Made by a program: the position numbers and the translations under genes. Under the pieces are notes generated by a model. It ran no database searches and was not told the origin of the DNA. It saw only the letters and a list, made by a program, of their open reading frames with translations. Below, one piece after another: positions 28,438 through 38,003 of a stretch of 51,121 bases of DNA. The DNA comes from Candidatus Fermentithermobacillaceae bacterium DTU015. Lineage in GTDB: Bacteria > Bacillota > Sulfobacillia > Fermentithermobacillales > Fermentithermobacillaceae. Every line of letters starts with the position of its first letter. Position 1 is the first letter of the stretch. The stretch is from positions 20,220-71,340 of the forward strand of contig LFST01000008.1 of assembly GCA_001513185.1 (NCBI GenBank). The letters are read 5' to 3'.

Positions 28438-29403
28438 TCAGCCTATGCTAAGCTGCGACTCCAAGAGACAGTTCCGGGCTTCCTCGGCAGTAAGAGGCCT
28501 GGGATAGTTCATAGGTACCTGGCCCGGCCGTTCATTGTAGTAAGGCCTGTTGCAATCGCTGCAGCCTGACGTCTCAAAAGCACGTCCCTCAAGGATCTCG
28601 CGGAGTAGCTCTGGGTTTGGAATGCTAATGCGGGCAATCCTGCCTGCTTCAAACTCAATCCAATCCAGGCTGCCGCCCCTCGAAAGGCAATATGCGGCCA
28701 GCTGGATCCTCCTGTAAACCCCGATGTCCGGCGCAAGCACATCTTCCATGGGCGTCCCTTTTACGGGGGTAAATGCAAACAGCGCTACGGTTACCCCCAA
28801 ATCCCGGGCCTTGGCGATGCATCTTACCATTTCTTCCTCTGTTTCACCTAAGCCGGCTATGAAATGTGTGGAAACCCGTCCCGGCCACAACTGGGAAGCT
28901 TTTCTCAGTACCGCCCAGGCATCTTGGAAGCTGCGGCCCTTGATCTGCTCATGCAGGCGGACTGAAGCCACATCAACAGGAAGCCCTACTCTTGAAGCGC
29001 CTGCTTCCAAGAACAGCCCCGCCCTGGATACTGAAGTCGGAGTTATGCACACGCTTATGGGAATCCTGCCGCTGATCTTGCGGATCTGCCTTATCAGGGC
29101 AAGGGCAGCCGGCACGGCTCCGGGGGCTTCCACCACTTGCAGGCAAACCCGCCTGACCTCCCCGGAAGCTATCCCTTGTGCAAGGGGCATGGCTAGCCGG
29201 TCCCATGACACTTGGGGCCAGGTAACCCTGGACAGCATGTGGGGTGCACTATGGCTGCCCCGGCCCTGGGCGCAGAACTTACAGGAATAAATGCAATTTT
29301 CGCCCAGCATAAAGTGGGCAGTAGCCGGCCGGACCAGGGGCTTTGCATTGTTCAGCCCCAGCACTGTTAACGTACCGTAAGACACACCGATCTTCTCAAT
29401 CAA
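28438..29403 (-). CDS. Radical SAM protein, probable LipS-type lipoyl synthase subunit
   Basis: The radical-SAM cluster motif CIYSCKFCAQG (C37, C41, C44) is BioB-like. Further cysteines near the C-terminus (TSGCSDCNRPYYN) could bind an auxiliary cluster. No classical LipA is present in the window, and this gene is paired with a second radical-SAM gene between gcvPB and lipM. The archaeal LipS1/LipS2 pair, annotated as biotin synthases before characterisation, together inserts the two sulfurs into octanoyl-GcvH. I infer the same role here but cannot tell which of the pair this is. The start is TTG, overlapping the upstream gene. Confidence 0.72.
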   Translation of the reverse strand: MIEKIGVSYGTLTVLGLNNAKPLVRPATAHFMLGENCIYSCKFCAQGRGSHSAPHMLSRVTWPQVSWDRLAMPLAQGIASGEVRRVCLQVVEAPGAVPAALALIRQIRKISGRIPISVCITPTSVSRAGLFLEAGASRVGLPVDVASVRLHEQIKGRSFQDAWAVLRKASQLWPGRVSTHFIAGLGETEEEMVRCIAKARDLGVTVALFAFTPVKGTPMEDVLAPDIGVYRRIQLAAYCLSRGGSLDWIEFEAGRIARISIPNPELLREILEGRAFETSGCSDCNRPYYNERPGQVPMNYPRPLTAEEARNCLLESQLSIG

Positions 29404-30397
29404 AAGCGCAACACTCTTCCTTCCTGCAAATTGTAAGCCTCCTGCGCCTGACCTCTGCTACCGCATCAGGATGGGGCAACACTATGGCATCTACCCCGGC
29501 TCTTACTGCCATGAGATCCAGCGCCCGGCGGTACTTCCCCCTAGGCCTCATGCAGCCCAGAGTGAGTTTGGCCCCTGGGAGCCGTATCCGTGTCCACGCC
29601 AGAAGGCGCACCACATCTTCAACCTGAGGCGGGGCCAGGTGCTCCCACCTTGTGCCAGGCGTGGGGATAAACACGATGAAGACTATCTGGCCTGCGCCCT
29701 CCCTGGCGAGACACTCCACTGCTTGGTATTCCCCGCGGATCTCGCCTCTGTAAAGCCCCACGAGTATGTGGGGCACCACCTTGGCTTTGCCTTGTCCTAA
29801 GTTTCTGAAAGTATCGACGTAATCCCTGCCTGTCCACGAAGTGCCCAAGGCTTCGCTAATGGTTTCATCGTCCACGATGAAGTCGAATGAGATCACAGTT
29901 GCAAAATCCGCAATAAGCTCAGCTTCCTGCCGGTTTACGATGCCCGGGTGGACGTTTACTTTGAGGGGACGGCGGGTATGAGCAAGCTTGCAGCGCACTC
30001 TGTCTATGATCCGGGCCAGGGGGACCCGGCCTGTGGGGTCGCAACCGCCGCTTAGCAAGATGCTGGCGGGGTTTTTCTCCGACAACGCTTCCTCGAGGAC
30101 ATCCACGCTTACCATGTGTTCCAGGTATTTGCCCCCGCAATGGGCGCAATTTAGGGAACAAGCCGCGCCGGTGACGCTTACCGGCAAAGTGCTGCCGGGG
30201 TACACAGCCTCGAAACAATCAGGCCTTGACAATTGCCTGGCTTGCCACGACAGGTCAAGCAGTTCTTCCAAAACCATTGCTTGTGCCACATGAGGTGCAA
30301 GGGTCAACAACTGTAATGCATGATCTCCTCTCATTCTGTGTAAACAGGCAGCCCGGATCGGTACAGCCGGGCGGCCGGACCGGCCGCCCGCCTTCAT
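29396..30397 (-). CDS. Radical SAM protein, probable partner LipS-type lipoyl synthase subunit
   Basis: The radical-SAM motif [16 protein letters not shown] (C80, C84, C87) is present, with extra cysteines in [13 protein letters not shown] and the terminal CRKEECCAF that could hold an auxiliary cluster. It overlaps gcvPB by four bases (ATGA) and the next radical-SAM gene by eight, so the three are tightly coupled. The first 21 residues are Arg/Gly-rich and unlike a domain; the ATG at 30334 is an alternative start, but the ATG at 30397 has AAGGTGG upstream. Assignment to the LipS pair rests on tandem arrangement, glycine-operon context and the adjacent lipM. Confidence 0.7.
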   Translation of the reverse strand: MKAGGRSGRPAVPIRAACLHRMRGDHALQLLTLAPHVAQAMVLEELLDLSWQARQLSRPDCFEAVYPGSTLPVSVTGAACSLNCAHCGGKYLEHMVSVDVLEEALSEKNPASILLSGGCDPTGRVPLARIIDRVRCKLAHTRRPLKVNVHPGIVNRQEAELIADFATVISFDFIVDDETISEALGTSWTGRDYVDTFRNLGQGKAKVVPHILVGLYRGEIRGEYQAVECLAREGAGQIVFIVFIPTPGTRWEHLAPPQVEDVVRLLAWTRIRLPGAKLTLGCMRPRGKYRRALDLMAVRAGVDAIVLPHPDAVAEVRRRRLTICRKEECCAFD

Positions 30398-31857
30398 TCA
30401 GGCTTTCGCCACCTTATATTGAGATTACGTGCTGCACCTGCTTCGTCAAGCCTGCCCACCACTGTAGTGTGAGGCGCGCTCTTGACCTTGTCAGGATCTT
30501 CGTAAGCTTCTTTTGCGATGGCGATCAGCGCATCGGCAAAATAGTCCAGGGTCTCTTTGGATTCCGTCTCGGTTGGCTCGATCATCAGCGCCTCGTCTAC
30601 GATCAACGGGAAGTAGTTGGTGGGAGGATGCACGCCGTAATCCAACAGCCTCTTTGAGATATCAAGGGTTCTTACCCCGGTTTCCTTCTTTATCTTGAGC
30701 GGGGCTACTACAAACTCGTGCTTGCAGTAGCGGTCGTAAGGCACATCGTAGTAGTCGCGAACCCTGCTCAGGAGGTAATTGGCGTTGAGCACTGCATCCC
30801 GGGAAGCTTGCCTTAGCCCGTCTGGCCCGAGAGACCTGATGTAAGCATACGCTTTCACCATCACCAGGAAGTTGCCGTAAAACGATTTCATCTGGCCGAT
30901 GGTATGGGGCCTGTCGTAATTGAGCCGGTACTTCCCGTCCTCGTACACCACTGTAGGTACAGGCAAGAACGGTTCAAGGAAATCCTTGACTGCAACCGGT
31001 CCTGAGCCGGGCCCTCCCCCGCCGTGAGGGGTCCCAAAAGTCTTATGCAAGTTAAAGTGGAGTACGTCAAACCCCATGTCACCTGGCCTTGAGATGCCTA
31101 GTATGGCGTTGGCGTTGGCGCCGTCATAATACAGCAGGCCGCCTCTGTCGTGGACGATCTTTTCAATCCGCTGGATGTTTTCGTCAAACAGCCCCAGGGT
31201 GTTAGGGTTGGTCAGCATAAGCCCTGCAACGGTCTCATCCATGGCCGCCTCAAGGGCCTCAACGTCCACTCCGCCCCGCTCATCTGTGGGCAACTCAACC
31301 ACGGTGTAACCGGCAAGGGCTGCCGATGCCGGGTTGGTGCCGTGGGCCGAGTCGGGGATAAGGATCTTGGTCCGCTTAAGATCGTTCCTGGATCTGTGAT
31401 AGGCCCGGATAATCAGGATACCGGCAAGCTCGCCGTGGGCGCCGGCAGCAGGCTGAAGCGACACATGGTCCATGCCTGCAATTTCAGCCAGGTAGTACTG
31501 GAGCTCATACATAAGCTGCAAGGCGCCTTGGGCCAAGTCTTCCGGCACATAAGGATGGATGCGGTTAAACCCTGGAAGGTTGGCAGCATATTCGTTAATT
31601 TTCGGGTTGTACTTCATGGTACATGACCCAAGGGGGTAAAACCCGATGTCCACCCCGTGATTGAGCTGGGACAGCCTGGTAAAGTGCCTCACCAGGTCCA
31701 CTTCTGAGACCTCCGGCAGCTCGGCAGGCTGCTTTCTGAGCTCCCCTTGGGGCAAAAGCTCATCTATGCTCTTTGCAGGCACATCGAGCGCCGGAAGCGA
31801 ATACGCTTTCCTCCCTGGTTTGGAGATTTCGAAGATCAGGGGTTCAGGGCGTCTCAT
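30394..31857 (-). CDS. gcvPB: Glycine dehydrogenase (decarboxylating) subunit 2
   Basis: GcvPB with GcvPA forms the P protein, which decarboxylates glycine and loads aminomethyl onto lipoyl-GcvH. The PLP lysine is K272 in [18 protein letters not shown], and the cofactor aspartate is in [12 protein letters not shown]. The length of 487 residues is normal for the split form. Its start overlaps the gcvPA stop (ATGA). Confidence 0.97.
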   Translation of the reverse strand: MRRPEPLIFEISKPGRKAYSLPALDVPAKSIDELLPQGELRKQPAELPEVSEVDLVRHFTRLSQLNHGVDIGFYPLGSCTMKYNPKINEYAANLPGFNRIHPYVPEDLAQGALQLMYELQYYLAEIAGMDHVSLQPAAGAHGELAGILIIRAYHRSRNDLKRTKILIPDSAHGTNPASAALAGYTVVELPTDERGGVDVEALEAAMDETVAGLMLTNPNTLGLFDENIQRIEKIVHDRGGLLYYDGANANAILGISRPGDMGFDVLHFNLHKTFGTPHGGGGPGSGPVAVKDFLEPFLPVPTVVYEDGKYRLNYDRPHTIGQMKSFYGNFLVMVKAYAYIRSLGPDGLRQASRDAVLNANYLLSRVRDYYDVPYDRYCKHEFVVAPLKIKKETGVRTLDISKRLLDYGVHPPTNYFPLIVDEALMIEPTETESKETLDYFADALIAIAKEAYEDPDKVKSAPHTTVVGRLDEAGAARNLNIRWRKPE

Positions 31858-33191
31858 GCCAATCCCTCCAATCCGGCCACAAGTGCATCCATTTCCTGCT
31901 TGGTGCGTTTTTCTGTGACTGCAATGAGCAAGTACTGTTTGAGTTCAGGATACGCGCGCCCTAAGGGGTACCCTGCCAGGATGTTTTGCTCAAGCAGCGC
32001 TTCTAATACCTGTTCTGCGTCCACAGGACACTTGATTGCAAACTCGTTGAAGAACGGCGCCTCCCAAGCAAGGCTGAACCCGTCTATTTCAGAAATCTTG
32101 CCTGCCAGATATGCAGCCTTCTGCACGCACTGCTCACCGATTTCCCTGAGCCCCTGCTTCCCGGCCCATGACAGGTACACCACCGCAGCCAGGGCGTTGA
32201 GGGCTTGGTTGGAGCAAATGTTGGATGTAGCCCGCTCCCGCCTGATGTGCTGCTCCCGGGTCTGGAGGGTGAGCACAAAACCCCTGTTGCCCTGATCGTC
32301 GGTGGTCATTCCCACCAGTCTTCCGGGCATGCGCCTGAGAAGCTTATGCGTTACCGCCAAAATACCCAGGTACGGGCCGCCAAATGCCATGGGGCTGCCA
32401 AATACCTGCCCTTCGCCTACTACGATGTCAGCCCCGTATTCGGCAGGGGGACGCAAAAGCCCCAGGGTCATAGGGTTGACCGATACGATGAAGGCCGCCC
32501 CTGATTGCTTCACCTTGGCCGAAATCTCGTCTACCGGCTCAAGAGCACCAAAGAAGTTGGGTTGTTGGATCACCACGCAGGCCACATCATCCCCGAGCTT
32601 TGCGGCCAGGCTTTCTACATCGGTTACACCCTGCGTGTAGTCGATTTCCTCAACCACGATATCCCGGGCGTCTGCATAGGTGCTTATCACCGCCCTGGTC
32701 TCAGGGTGGACGGTCTTGGATACCAGCGCCCGCTTGCGCCGGGTGAGCCCTGCGGCTATGGTCACAGATTCAGCTGCCGCAGATGCCCCGTCGTACATCG
32801 ACGCGTTAGCTGCATCCATTCCGGTAAGTTCGCAAATCATGGTCTGATACTCGTATATTGATTGGAGCACTGCCTGGCTGATTTCAGGTTGATAAGGGGT
32901 ATATGCAGTGTAAAACTCAGACCTACCCAATACGTGGCCCACCACGGCAGGGATGTAGTGATCGTAAGCCCCGGCCCCTATAAAGCTCACGTAATCCTGG
33001 GCCGTGTTCTTGGCCGCAAGCTCCTCCATGTGTCTTGCCAGTTCAAACTCGCTCAGGGCAGGGGGTAGCTTGAGATCTCCCTTGAATCTCAGTTCGGGAG
33101 GAATATCGCCAAAAAGCTCCTCAACGGAACTCACACCGATAACTTTCAGCATTTCCTCCCTGTCTTTGTCAGTATTGGGTAAGAAGTTCAT
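31854..33191 (-). CDS. gcvPA: Glycine dehydrogenase (decarboxylating) subunit 1
   Basis: This is the non-PLP-binding half of the split P protein. It has the family N-terminus with [40 protein letters not shown] and [20 protein letters not shown]. The length of 445 residues is normal. It starts in the overlap TAATG with gcvH. Split P proteins are typical of Firmicutes and thermophiles. Confidence 0.97.
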   Translation of the reverse strand: MNFLPNTDKDREEMLKVIGVSSVEELFGDIPPELRFKGDLKLPPALSEFELARHMEELAAKNTAQDYVSFIGAGAYDHYIPAVVGHVLGRSEFYTAYTPYQPEISQAVLQSIYEYQTMICELTGMDAANASMYDGASAAAESVTIAAGLTRRKRALVSKTVHPETRAVISTYADARDIVVEEIDYTQGVTDVESLAAKLGDDVACVVIQQPNFFGALEPVDEISAKVKQSGAAFIVSVNPMTLGLLRPPAEYGADIVVGEGQVFGSPMAFGGPYLGILAVTHKLLRRMPGRLVGMTTDDQGNRGFVLTLQTREQHIRRERATSNICSNQALNALAAVVYLSWAGKQGLREIGEQCVQKAAYLAGKISEIDGFSLAWEAPFFNEFAIKCPVDAEQVLEALLEQNILAGYPLGRAYPELKQYLLIAVTEKRTKQEMDALVAGLEGLA

Positions 33192-33580
33192 TACTCACCG
33201 CCCTCTTCAACCATTTTTTGATAATCTGCGCTGTCCATAAGGTTGTCGAGTTCAGCAGGATCAGACATTTCAATTACTATCATCCAGCCGCCCTCATAGG
33301 GCTCTTCGTTAACCAGCTCAGGTGCATCATTGAGAGCTTCGTTGACCTCTACTATGGTACCCGACACAGGAGCATACACGTCTGACACGGCCTTTACCGA
33401 TTCCACGGTCCCGAACATGGCCCCGGCTTTGACCTCGGTCCCCACTTCAGGAAGCTCTACAAACACCACGTCGCCAAGCTGGTCCTGGGCATAAGCGGTG
33501 ATACCTACCCGGGCCTTGCCGTTTTCCACCTTGACCCACTCGTGTTCTTTGGTGTACTTGAGATCCTCAGGATAGTTCAT
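33191..33580 (-). CDS. gcvH: Glycine cleavage system H protein
   Basis: GcvH carries the lipoyl arm that shuttles the aminomethyl group from P to T and electrons to L. The lipoyl lysine is K63 in GTVESVKAVSDVYAP. The N-terminal YTKEHEWVKVENGKARVGIT is typical. The length of 129 residues is normal. It overlaps gcvT by four bases. It is the likely target of the adjacent LipM and LipS-type proteins. Confidence 0.97.
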   Translation of the reverse strand: MNYPEDLKYTKEHEWVKVENGKARVGITAYAQDQLGDVVFVELPEVGTEVKAGAMFGTVESVKAVSDVYAPVSGTIVEVNEALNDAPELVNEEPYEGGWMIVIEMSDPAELDNLMDSADYQKMVEEGGE

Positions 33581-34701
33581 TTTTTCTTAACCTCCCTGCG
33601 ATAAAATGGCATTCTTACAACCTTGGCCGGAACCTTTCTGCCCCTTATGTCAATGGTGAGGCCGGTACCCCGGCGGCTGTAGTCTACCTGCACATACGCC
33701 ATGGCAAGGTATTTTTCCAAGTAAGGGGCATAAGTCCCGGTGGTCACATAGCCTATTTCTTTCTCGCCTGTCTCATCAAACACCTTGTACCCGTTTCTGG
33801 GCACACCCTTGCCAACCATTTCGATTCCCACGAGTTTGGTTTCCAGACCTTTTTCCCGCTGCTCCATAAGGGCTTTGGCACCGATAAAGAAGGTTCCCTT
33901 GTCGAAAGCCACGGTCCTGCCAAGCCCGGCTTCCAAAGGCGTGTGGTTTTCATCGAGTTCGTTACCGTAAAGAGACATGGAAGCTTCAAACCTTAAGGTA
34001 TCCCGGGCTCCTAACCCAGCCAAAACCAATCCGTGATCCTGCCCTGCCTCGACCACTGCTTCGTAGAGCTCGGGCCCCTTATCGGCCTGGCAATAGAGCT
34101 CAAACCCGTCTTCCCCTGTATACCCGGTTCTGGTAACCACACAGCTGATACCGGCGACATCTACATCTTGTGCCCCGTGATAGTACCGTATGTCTTCAAC
34201 AGGGTAGGCAGTGAGCTTTTTCAGGATCTCCACCGAATTGGGCCCTTGAAGCGCCAGCTGTGCTATGGTGTCCGATATATCCTCCATGACGGTACCGTTG
34301 AAAAAGCGTACCAGTGGCCGGATCCATTCCACGTCTTTCTGTATGTTGGCACCGTTGACGATAAGCCAGTACTTGTCTTCAGCCAGACACATCACCAGCA
34401 GATCGTCTACAATACCTCCATGAGGGTAGCACATGGGCGAATAGATGAGCTTACCCGGGTAGAGTTTGGACACGTCGTTGACCAGAAGCATCTGGAGAAG
34501 GTCAAGGGCTTCTTTGCCTTGGACCAGCAGTTCACCCATGTTGGATACATCCCAGAGGGCAGCTTTTGTCCGGCAAGCGTTATGCTCTTCCTTGATACCG
34601 GTAAACTGCACCGGAAGCGCCCAGCCGCCGAAGTCCACTATCCTGCCACCGTTTTTCACATGGGTGTCGTACAAGGGGGTCTTTTTGGGCTCCTGTGCCA
34701 C
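33577..34701 (-). CDS. gcvT: Aminomethyltransferase (T protein)
   Basis: GcvT transfers the methylene group to tetrahydrofolate and releases ammonia. The N-terminal KTPLYDTHVKNGGRIVDFGG and the central RTGYTGEDGFELYCQ are diagnostic, with the catalytic aspartate in WDVSNMGELLVQG. The GTG at 34713 overlaps its own AGGAGG site, so the GTG at 34701 is preferred (374 aa). It is the first gene behind the glycine riboswitch, about 80 bases after the riboswitch terminator. Confidence 0.96.
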   Translation of the reverse strand: MAQEPKKTPLYDTHVKNGGRIVDFGGWALPVQFTGIKEEHNACRTKAALWDVSNMGELLVQGKEALDLLQMLLVNDVSKLYPGKLIYSPMCYPHGGIVDDLLVMCLAEDKYWLIVNGANIQKDVEWIRPLVRFFNGTVMEDISDTIAQLALQGPNSVEILKKLTAYPVEDIRYYHGAQDVDVAGISCVVTRTGYTGEDGFELYCQADKGPELYEAVVEAGQDHGLVLAGLGARDTLRFEASMSLYGNELDENHTPLEAGLGRTVAFDKGTFFIGAKALMEQREKGLETKLVGIEMVGKGVPRNGYKVFDETGEKEIGYVTTGTYAPYLEKYLAMAYVQVDYSRRGTGLTIDIRGRKVPAKVVRMPFYRREVKKK

Positions 34702-34779
34702 CTTTGCCGTCACCTCCTGTTTGTGTTGGACGATAACCGGGAATTAAGCTTTGCCTAAGCCAGAGGAACTGAAAAATTG

Positions 34780-34814
34780 AAAAAAAGGACCGAACTTGTG
34801 TGAAGTCCCTGTCC
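34780..34814 (-). terminator. Riboswitch-controlled intrinsic terminator
   Basis: On the minus strand GGAC-AGGG-ACTT-CACAC-AAGT-TCG-GTCC forms a stem with an internal loop, followed by seven U. Its 5' arm takes up the bases just after the second aptamer's closing stem. Glycine binding should therefore block it and allow gcv transcription. This is inference from known glycine ON-switches. Confidence 0.8.
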
Positions 34815-34980
34815 TTTCACCTGAGAGATTCACCGCCCATCGAGCGGGTTACCCCTTTGGTGCCACCTTGCGATGGCTCTCCAGAGATGCGTCCGGCGAC
34901 GGTACTTGTGCCTGAGAGTTTCGGATTTCCATCCTTGCTCCTTCGGCGCCTGCACCAGGGCAGGACTCTCCCGGCGCCTT
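34805..34980 (-). promoter_or_regulatory. Tandem glycine riboswitch upstream of gcvT
   Basis: Two aptamers follow one another on the minus strand. Each has a 5' GGAGAG-type element (around 34968 and 34880) and the conserved CUCUCAGG element (complement of 34911-34918 and of 34820-34827), as in gcvT riboswitches. The first begins near CCGGGAGAG and the second near CATCTCTGGAGAG. The controlled unit is gcvT-gcvH-gcvPA-gcvPB and probably the lipoylation genes, lpdA and glyA. In the remaining 135 bases towards galE (34981-35115) I see no gene and no convincing promoter. Confidence 0.95.
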
Positions 34981-35115
34981 CATCCGCCACCATATTCAAT
35001 TGTCGCGTGTGAGATACCCATGGCATGACGCGCACACCTGGATAATCTTGATAAACCAGCATGCACTAATCAGTTTCTACATACCTAAGCAAATTCCTCC
35101 AACCGGGCGCCTATT

Positions 35116-36102
35116 TCAGTCCACCCTGTTTTTGAGGTGCCATGCCCAGGCGGTAGCAATTATGTCTTCCAGGGAGGACAACTTGGGCTCCCATCCCAAC
35201 ACCTGGGATGCCTTCTCCGAAGATGCCACCAGGACCGCCGGGTCCCCTTCCCGCCGCGGGCCTATCACGTAGGGCACTTGTTTTCCGGTTACCCGCTCTG
35301 CCTCCCGTATTATCTCCAATACAGAATAGCCTCTGCCTGAACCCAAATTCACGACGAGGCTCCGCCTCTGGTTTTCCAGGAAGTCCAAAGCCAGCACGTG
35401 GGCATCGGCCAGATCGGTGACGTGGACGTAGTCGCGGATGGCAGTGCCGTCAGGGGTGGGGTAATCATCCCCAAAGACAGTAATGGGTTTCTGAGTCGTA
35501 ATCGCCTGTAACACCAGGGGGATGAGGTGGGTCTCGGGCTCATGGTCTTCGCCGATTGCGGCACCCGGATCGGCCCCAGCAGCATTGAAGTATCTTAGGG
35601 ATACTGATTTGAGCCCGTAAGCATGGTCGTACCACGCCAGCGCCTTTTCCAGCATTGCCTTGGTCTCACCATATGGGTTCTTTGGCCTCACAGGGGCGTC
35701 CTCTGTGATGGGTATTTGCTCAGGGTCACCATACACCGCAGCCGATGAGGAGAACACAAGCCGGTTTACCCCTTTTCTCACCATGGCTGAACACAGGTTG
35801 AGCCCGCCTATCACGTTCCGCCTGAAATACTTGTCAGGTTTGGACACCGACTCCCCTGCCTGGCTTTCCCCGGCAAAATGTATCACCGCGTCGAATTCGT
35901 GGGATTCGAACACGTCCATTACGGCCTTTTCATCTTCCAGCCGGCCGATGATGAGGGGAATTCCAGGGATGTGCTCAGGATGGCCTCTTGAAAGATCGTC
36001 AAATACCGTCACATGGTATCCTGCCTCTGTCAAAGCTTTGACTGTGTGCGCTCCGATATAACCTGCCCCACCGGTCACAAGTACCTTCTTAGACAAATTC
36101 AA
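35116..36102 (-). CDS. galE: UDP-glucose 4-epimerase
   Basis: GalE interconverts UDP-glucose and UDP-galactose (or the N-acetyl forms) for surface polysaccharide. The NAD motif is KVLVTGGAGYIGAHTVKAL, the active-site Ser is in VFSSSAAVYGDP, and the Tyr/Lys pair is in NPYGETKAMLEK. The length of 328 residues is normal. The start is TTG with AGGGGG upstream. It is a single gene between the riboswitch and a divergent operon. Confidence 0.95.
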   Translation of the reverse strand: MNLSKKVLVTGGAGYIGAHTVKALTEAGYHVTVFDDLSRGHPEHIPGIPLIIGRLEDEKAVMDVFESHEFDAVIHFAGESQAGESVSKPDKYFRRNVIGGLNLCSAMVRKGVNRLVFSSSAAVYGDPEQIPITEDAPVRPKNPYGETKAMLEKALAWYDHAYGLKSVSLRYFNAAGADPGAAIGEDHEPETHLIPLVLQAITTQKPITVFGDDYPTPDGTAIRDYVHVTDLADAHVLALDFLENQRRSLVVNLGSGRGYSVLEIIREAERVTGKQVPYVIGPRREGDPAVLVASSEKASQVLGWEPKLSSLEDIIATAWAWHLKNRVD

Positions 36103-36122
36103 CCAACCCCCTGGCTCACACT

Positions 36123-36138
36123 GTGTTGACGTTTACAC
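36123..36138. promoter_or_regulatory. Palindromic operator, cre/LacI-family-like
   Basis: GTGTTGACGTTTACAC has the symmetric frame GTGT-N2-ACGT-N2-ACAC. Its inner 14 bases match the catabolite-responsive element pattern TGWNANCGNTNWCA at all but one defined position. It lies between divergent galE and the salvage operon, directly before a TATAAT, where a repressor could block either promoter. CcpA or a local LacI/GntR-type regulator could bind; none is encoded in the window. Confidence 0.45.
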
Positions 36139-36141
36139 GCA

Positions 36142-36147
36142 TATAAT
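36142..36147 (+). promoter_or_regulatory. Possible -10 element of the salvage operon promoter
   Basis: A perfect TATAAT lies on the plus strand 190 bases before the histidine kinase start. The -35 region at 17 bases is poor (CACTGT, 36119-36124), and a TTGACG present is only ten bases away, too close. The same bases read on the minus strand give TATTAT, a possible galE -10. The 36148-36332 leader contains a TGGCAT/ATGCCA hairpin and no gene that I can support. Confidence 0.35.
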
Positions 36148-36332
36148 ATCGGAGGGAGAGGCGAACTTCCAGCTTCGCGATTTTTCACGTCTGGACCATG
36201 GCATAAAAATCCATGCCACCCCTAAACAGGCTGAATCCATGCAGGAATCCCCGCTTTAGTGTAGTATTGTTCAGTATATGCGAATCTCCATCGGTTAGCG
36301 GGCCATCATATGATAAGCAAAGGAAGGTACAT

Positions 36333-38003
36333 ATGGGCCGGCAACGGAGTACTGTGCGGACCCCCTTTGACAACTTAACCAAAGGCTCTCATATTTGCTA
36401 CTTCTATTTGAACAGCGAGGAACTGTCGCACTTGGTCATAACATACTTCCAGGCGGGACTAGCCAATAACGAAAAGTGCCTCTGGATATGCGCCGAACCT
36501 CTTGATGCCAAGACCGCCACTCATTTGCTTAGAGTTCACTACCCTGAGCTCGATCGCTACCTCGAAAGGGGACAGCTGGTGGTGATGGACTATGACCGGC
36601 TGTACGTCGCCAACGGACAGGAATTCGATGTGCCTACGGTGCTCAACCGATGGGCCGCTGAGGCATCCCACGCCATAACCCAAGGGTTCGACGGCTTGCG
36701 GGTCGCAGGCGACCTGTCGTGGCTGAAGTCCATCCAGGCGCTTAAGGCATATGAAGAACGTTTCTGCACTTTTTCCTTGCAGACCCCTATCGTTGCCCTG
36801 TGCTGCTATCCCCTCGCCCGAATGAACCACGTTGATATCTTGGACATATCTTATGTACATCACTTTGTGGTTGCCCCTCAGGGTTCAAGCTGGCGCCTGG
36901 TCCCATCGGCCAGGCACAGGGATCTGCTGTGGCACTCTCTGGTGGAAAGCCTCACCAGAGGCATGCTGGCGATTGACGCTTCAGGCACTATCATCACCGC
37001 CACCAACATGTTACTCGAGCTTTTCGGCTGCACCCGGCTATCATGCCTGGGCGCTGACATAAAGGAGTTTGCAACCCGTTTCAAAGTAACCTCGATGACA
37101 GGCAGGGTCAGGCCTGATACGGTAAACCTGATGTCCTCCTGCGATCTGGACGATTACTGGAAAGCTACATCCCCGGCCCACGGGGACATGGAATTTCTGG
37201 TCAACATAAAGGGGGCAAAGCCAAACGGGATCATACCTGAAGTACTGCTCCTTATCTTCCACGACATCACAGGCCTAAGAACCGTCGATACCATCGAAGG
37301 CAACTTCCTCCAGGTGGTAAGCCACGAACTCAAGAATCCCATTCAAACCATGACGGCACTGATTAACCTCATGAAGGCATCAGTAGATGACCGGGAATCA
37401 CCTGTGTACAAGTACATCCAGATGGCTGATTCATGCCTGGCCAGGATTTCCGGGGCGTTAGAAGATCTCCAATCAGTAGGCCAAATCAGGAGGGATACCG
37501 CGGTCATAAACCCCATCCCGGCCGACCTCACATCCCTGGTCTTAGAGGCCCTCGAACCTTACCTCACTAACCCCAAACATACATTCATCTGCAAGTTTGA
37601 CAAGACCCAGTACATCCCGGCCATGGTTGACCCAGTGCGCATACACCAAATCCTCGCTAACGTGCTTAACAACGCGATAAAGTACACACCGCAAGGCAAG
37701 AGGATCTGGCTGGATTTGGAGGTTTCAAACGGTGCCGCAGTGCTGGTGGTGGAGGACGAAGGGATCGGTATCCCGCCCACAGAGCTTGAGCTCGTGTTCG
37801 AACAGTTCTACCGCGGCACAAAAACCAGGGGCAGTTTCCCAGGCATCGGCCTGGGGCTGTATGTAAGCAGGTGCCTGGCACGGATGCACGGGGGCGACCT
37901 GTGGGCAGAAACCAGGCCTCACGGAGGTGCCCTGATAAAGCTGTCATTGCCTGTGTCCCACAACGACACACAGTTCGAAACTCTTGAAAAGGAGACGATA
38001 TAA
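36333..38003 (+). CDS. Sensor histidine kinase with N-terminal MEDS domain
   Basis: The domain order is MEDS (DcmR-type sensory domain, about 12-185, with GSHICYFYLNSEELSHLVIT), a PAS-like segment (about 205-310), HisKA with H331 in VVSHELKNPIQTM, and HATPase (NVLNNAIKYTP, VEDEGIGIPP, GIGLGLYVSR). There is no transmembrane segment, so it should sense an intracellular signal. The ATG at 36333 follows AGGAAGG; a longer reading to 36213 has no support (556 aa kept). Its stop overlaps the namZ start (TAATG). No response regulator is encoded nearby. Coupling to wall-recycling genes suggests it senses or controls muropeptide supply, which is inference. Confidence 0.9.
   Translation: MGRQRSTVRTPFDNLTKGSHICYFYLNSEELSHLVITYFQAGLANNEKCLWICAEPLDAKTATHLLRVHYPELDRYLERGQLVVMDYDRLYVANGQEFDVPTVLNRWAAEASHAITQGFDGLRVAGDLSWLKSIQALKAYEERFCTFSLQTPIVALCCYPLARMNHVDILDISYVHHFVVAPQGSSWRLVPSARHRDLLWHSLVESLTRGMLAIDASGTIITATNMLLELFGCTRLSCLGADIKEFATRFKVTSMTGRVRPDTVNLMSSCDLDDYWKATSPAHGDMEFLVNIKGAKPNGIIPEVLLLIFHDITGLRTVDTIEGNFLQVVSHELKNPIQTMTALINLMKASVDDRESPVYKYIQMADSCLARISGALEDLQSVGQIRRDTAVINPIPADLTSLVLEALEPYLTNPKHTFICKFDKTQYIPAMVDPVRIHQILANVLNNAIKYTPQGKRIWLDLEVSNGAAVLVVEDEGIGIPPTELELVFEQFYRGTKTRGSFPGIGLGLYVSRCLARMHGGDLWAETRPHGGALIKLSLPVSHNDTQFETLEKETI

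Noticed and set aside
36126-36147. TTGACG with TATAAT as a promoter
   Set aside because: Only ten bases separate the elements, too few for sigma-A polymerase.
36213-36332. Longer N-terminus of the histidine kinase
   Set aside because: The added 40 residues resemble no domain and have no ribosome binding site; the ATG at 36333 has AGGAAGG.
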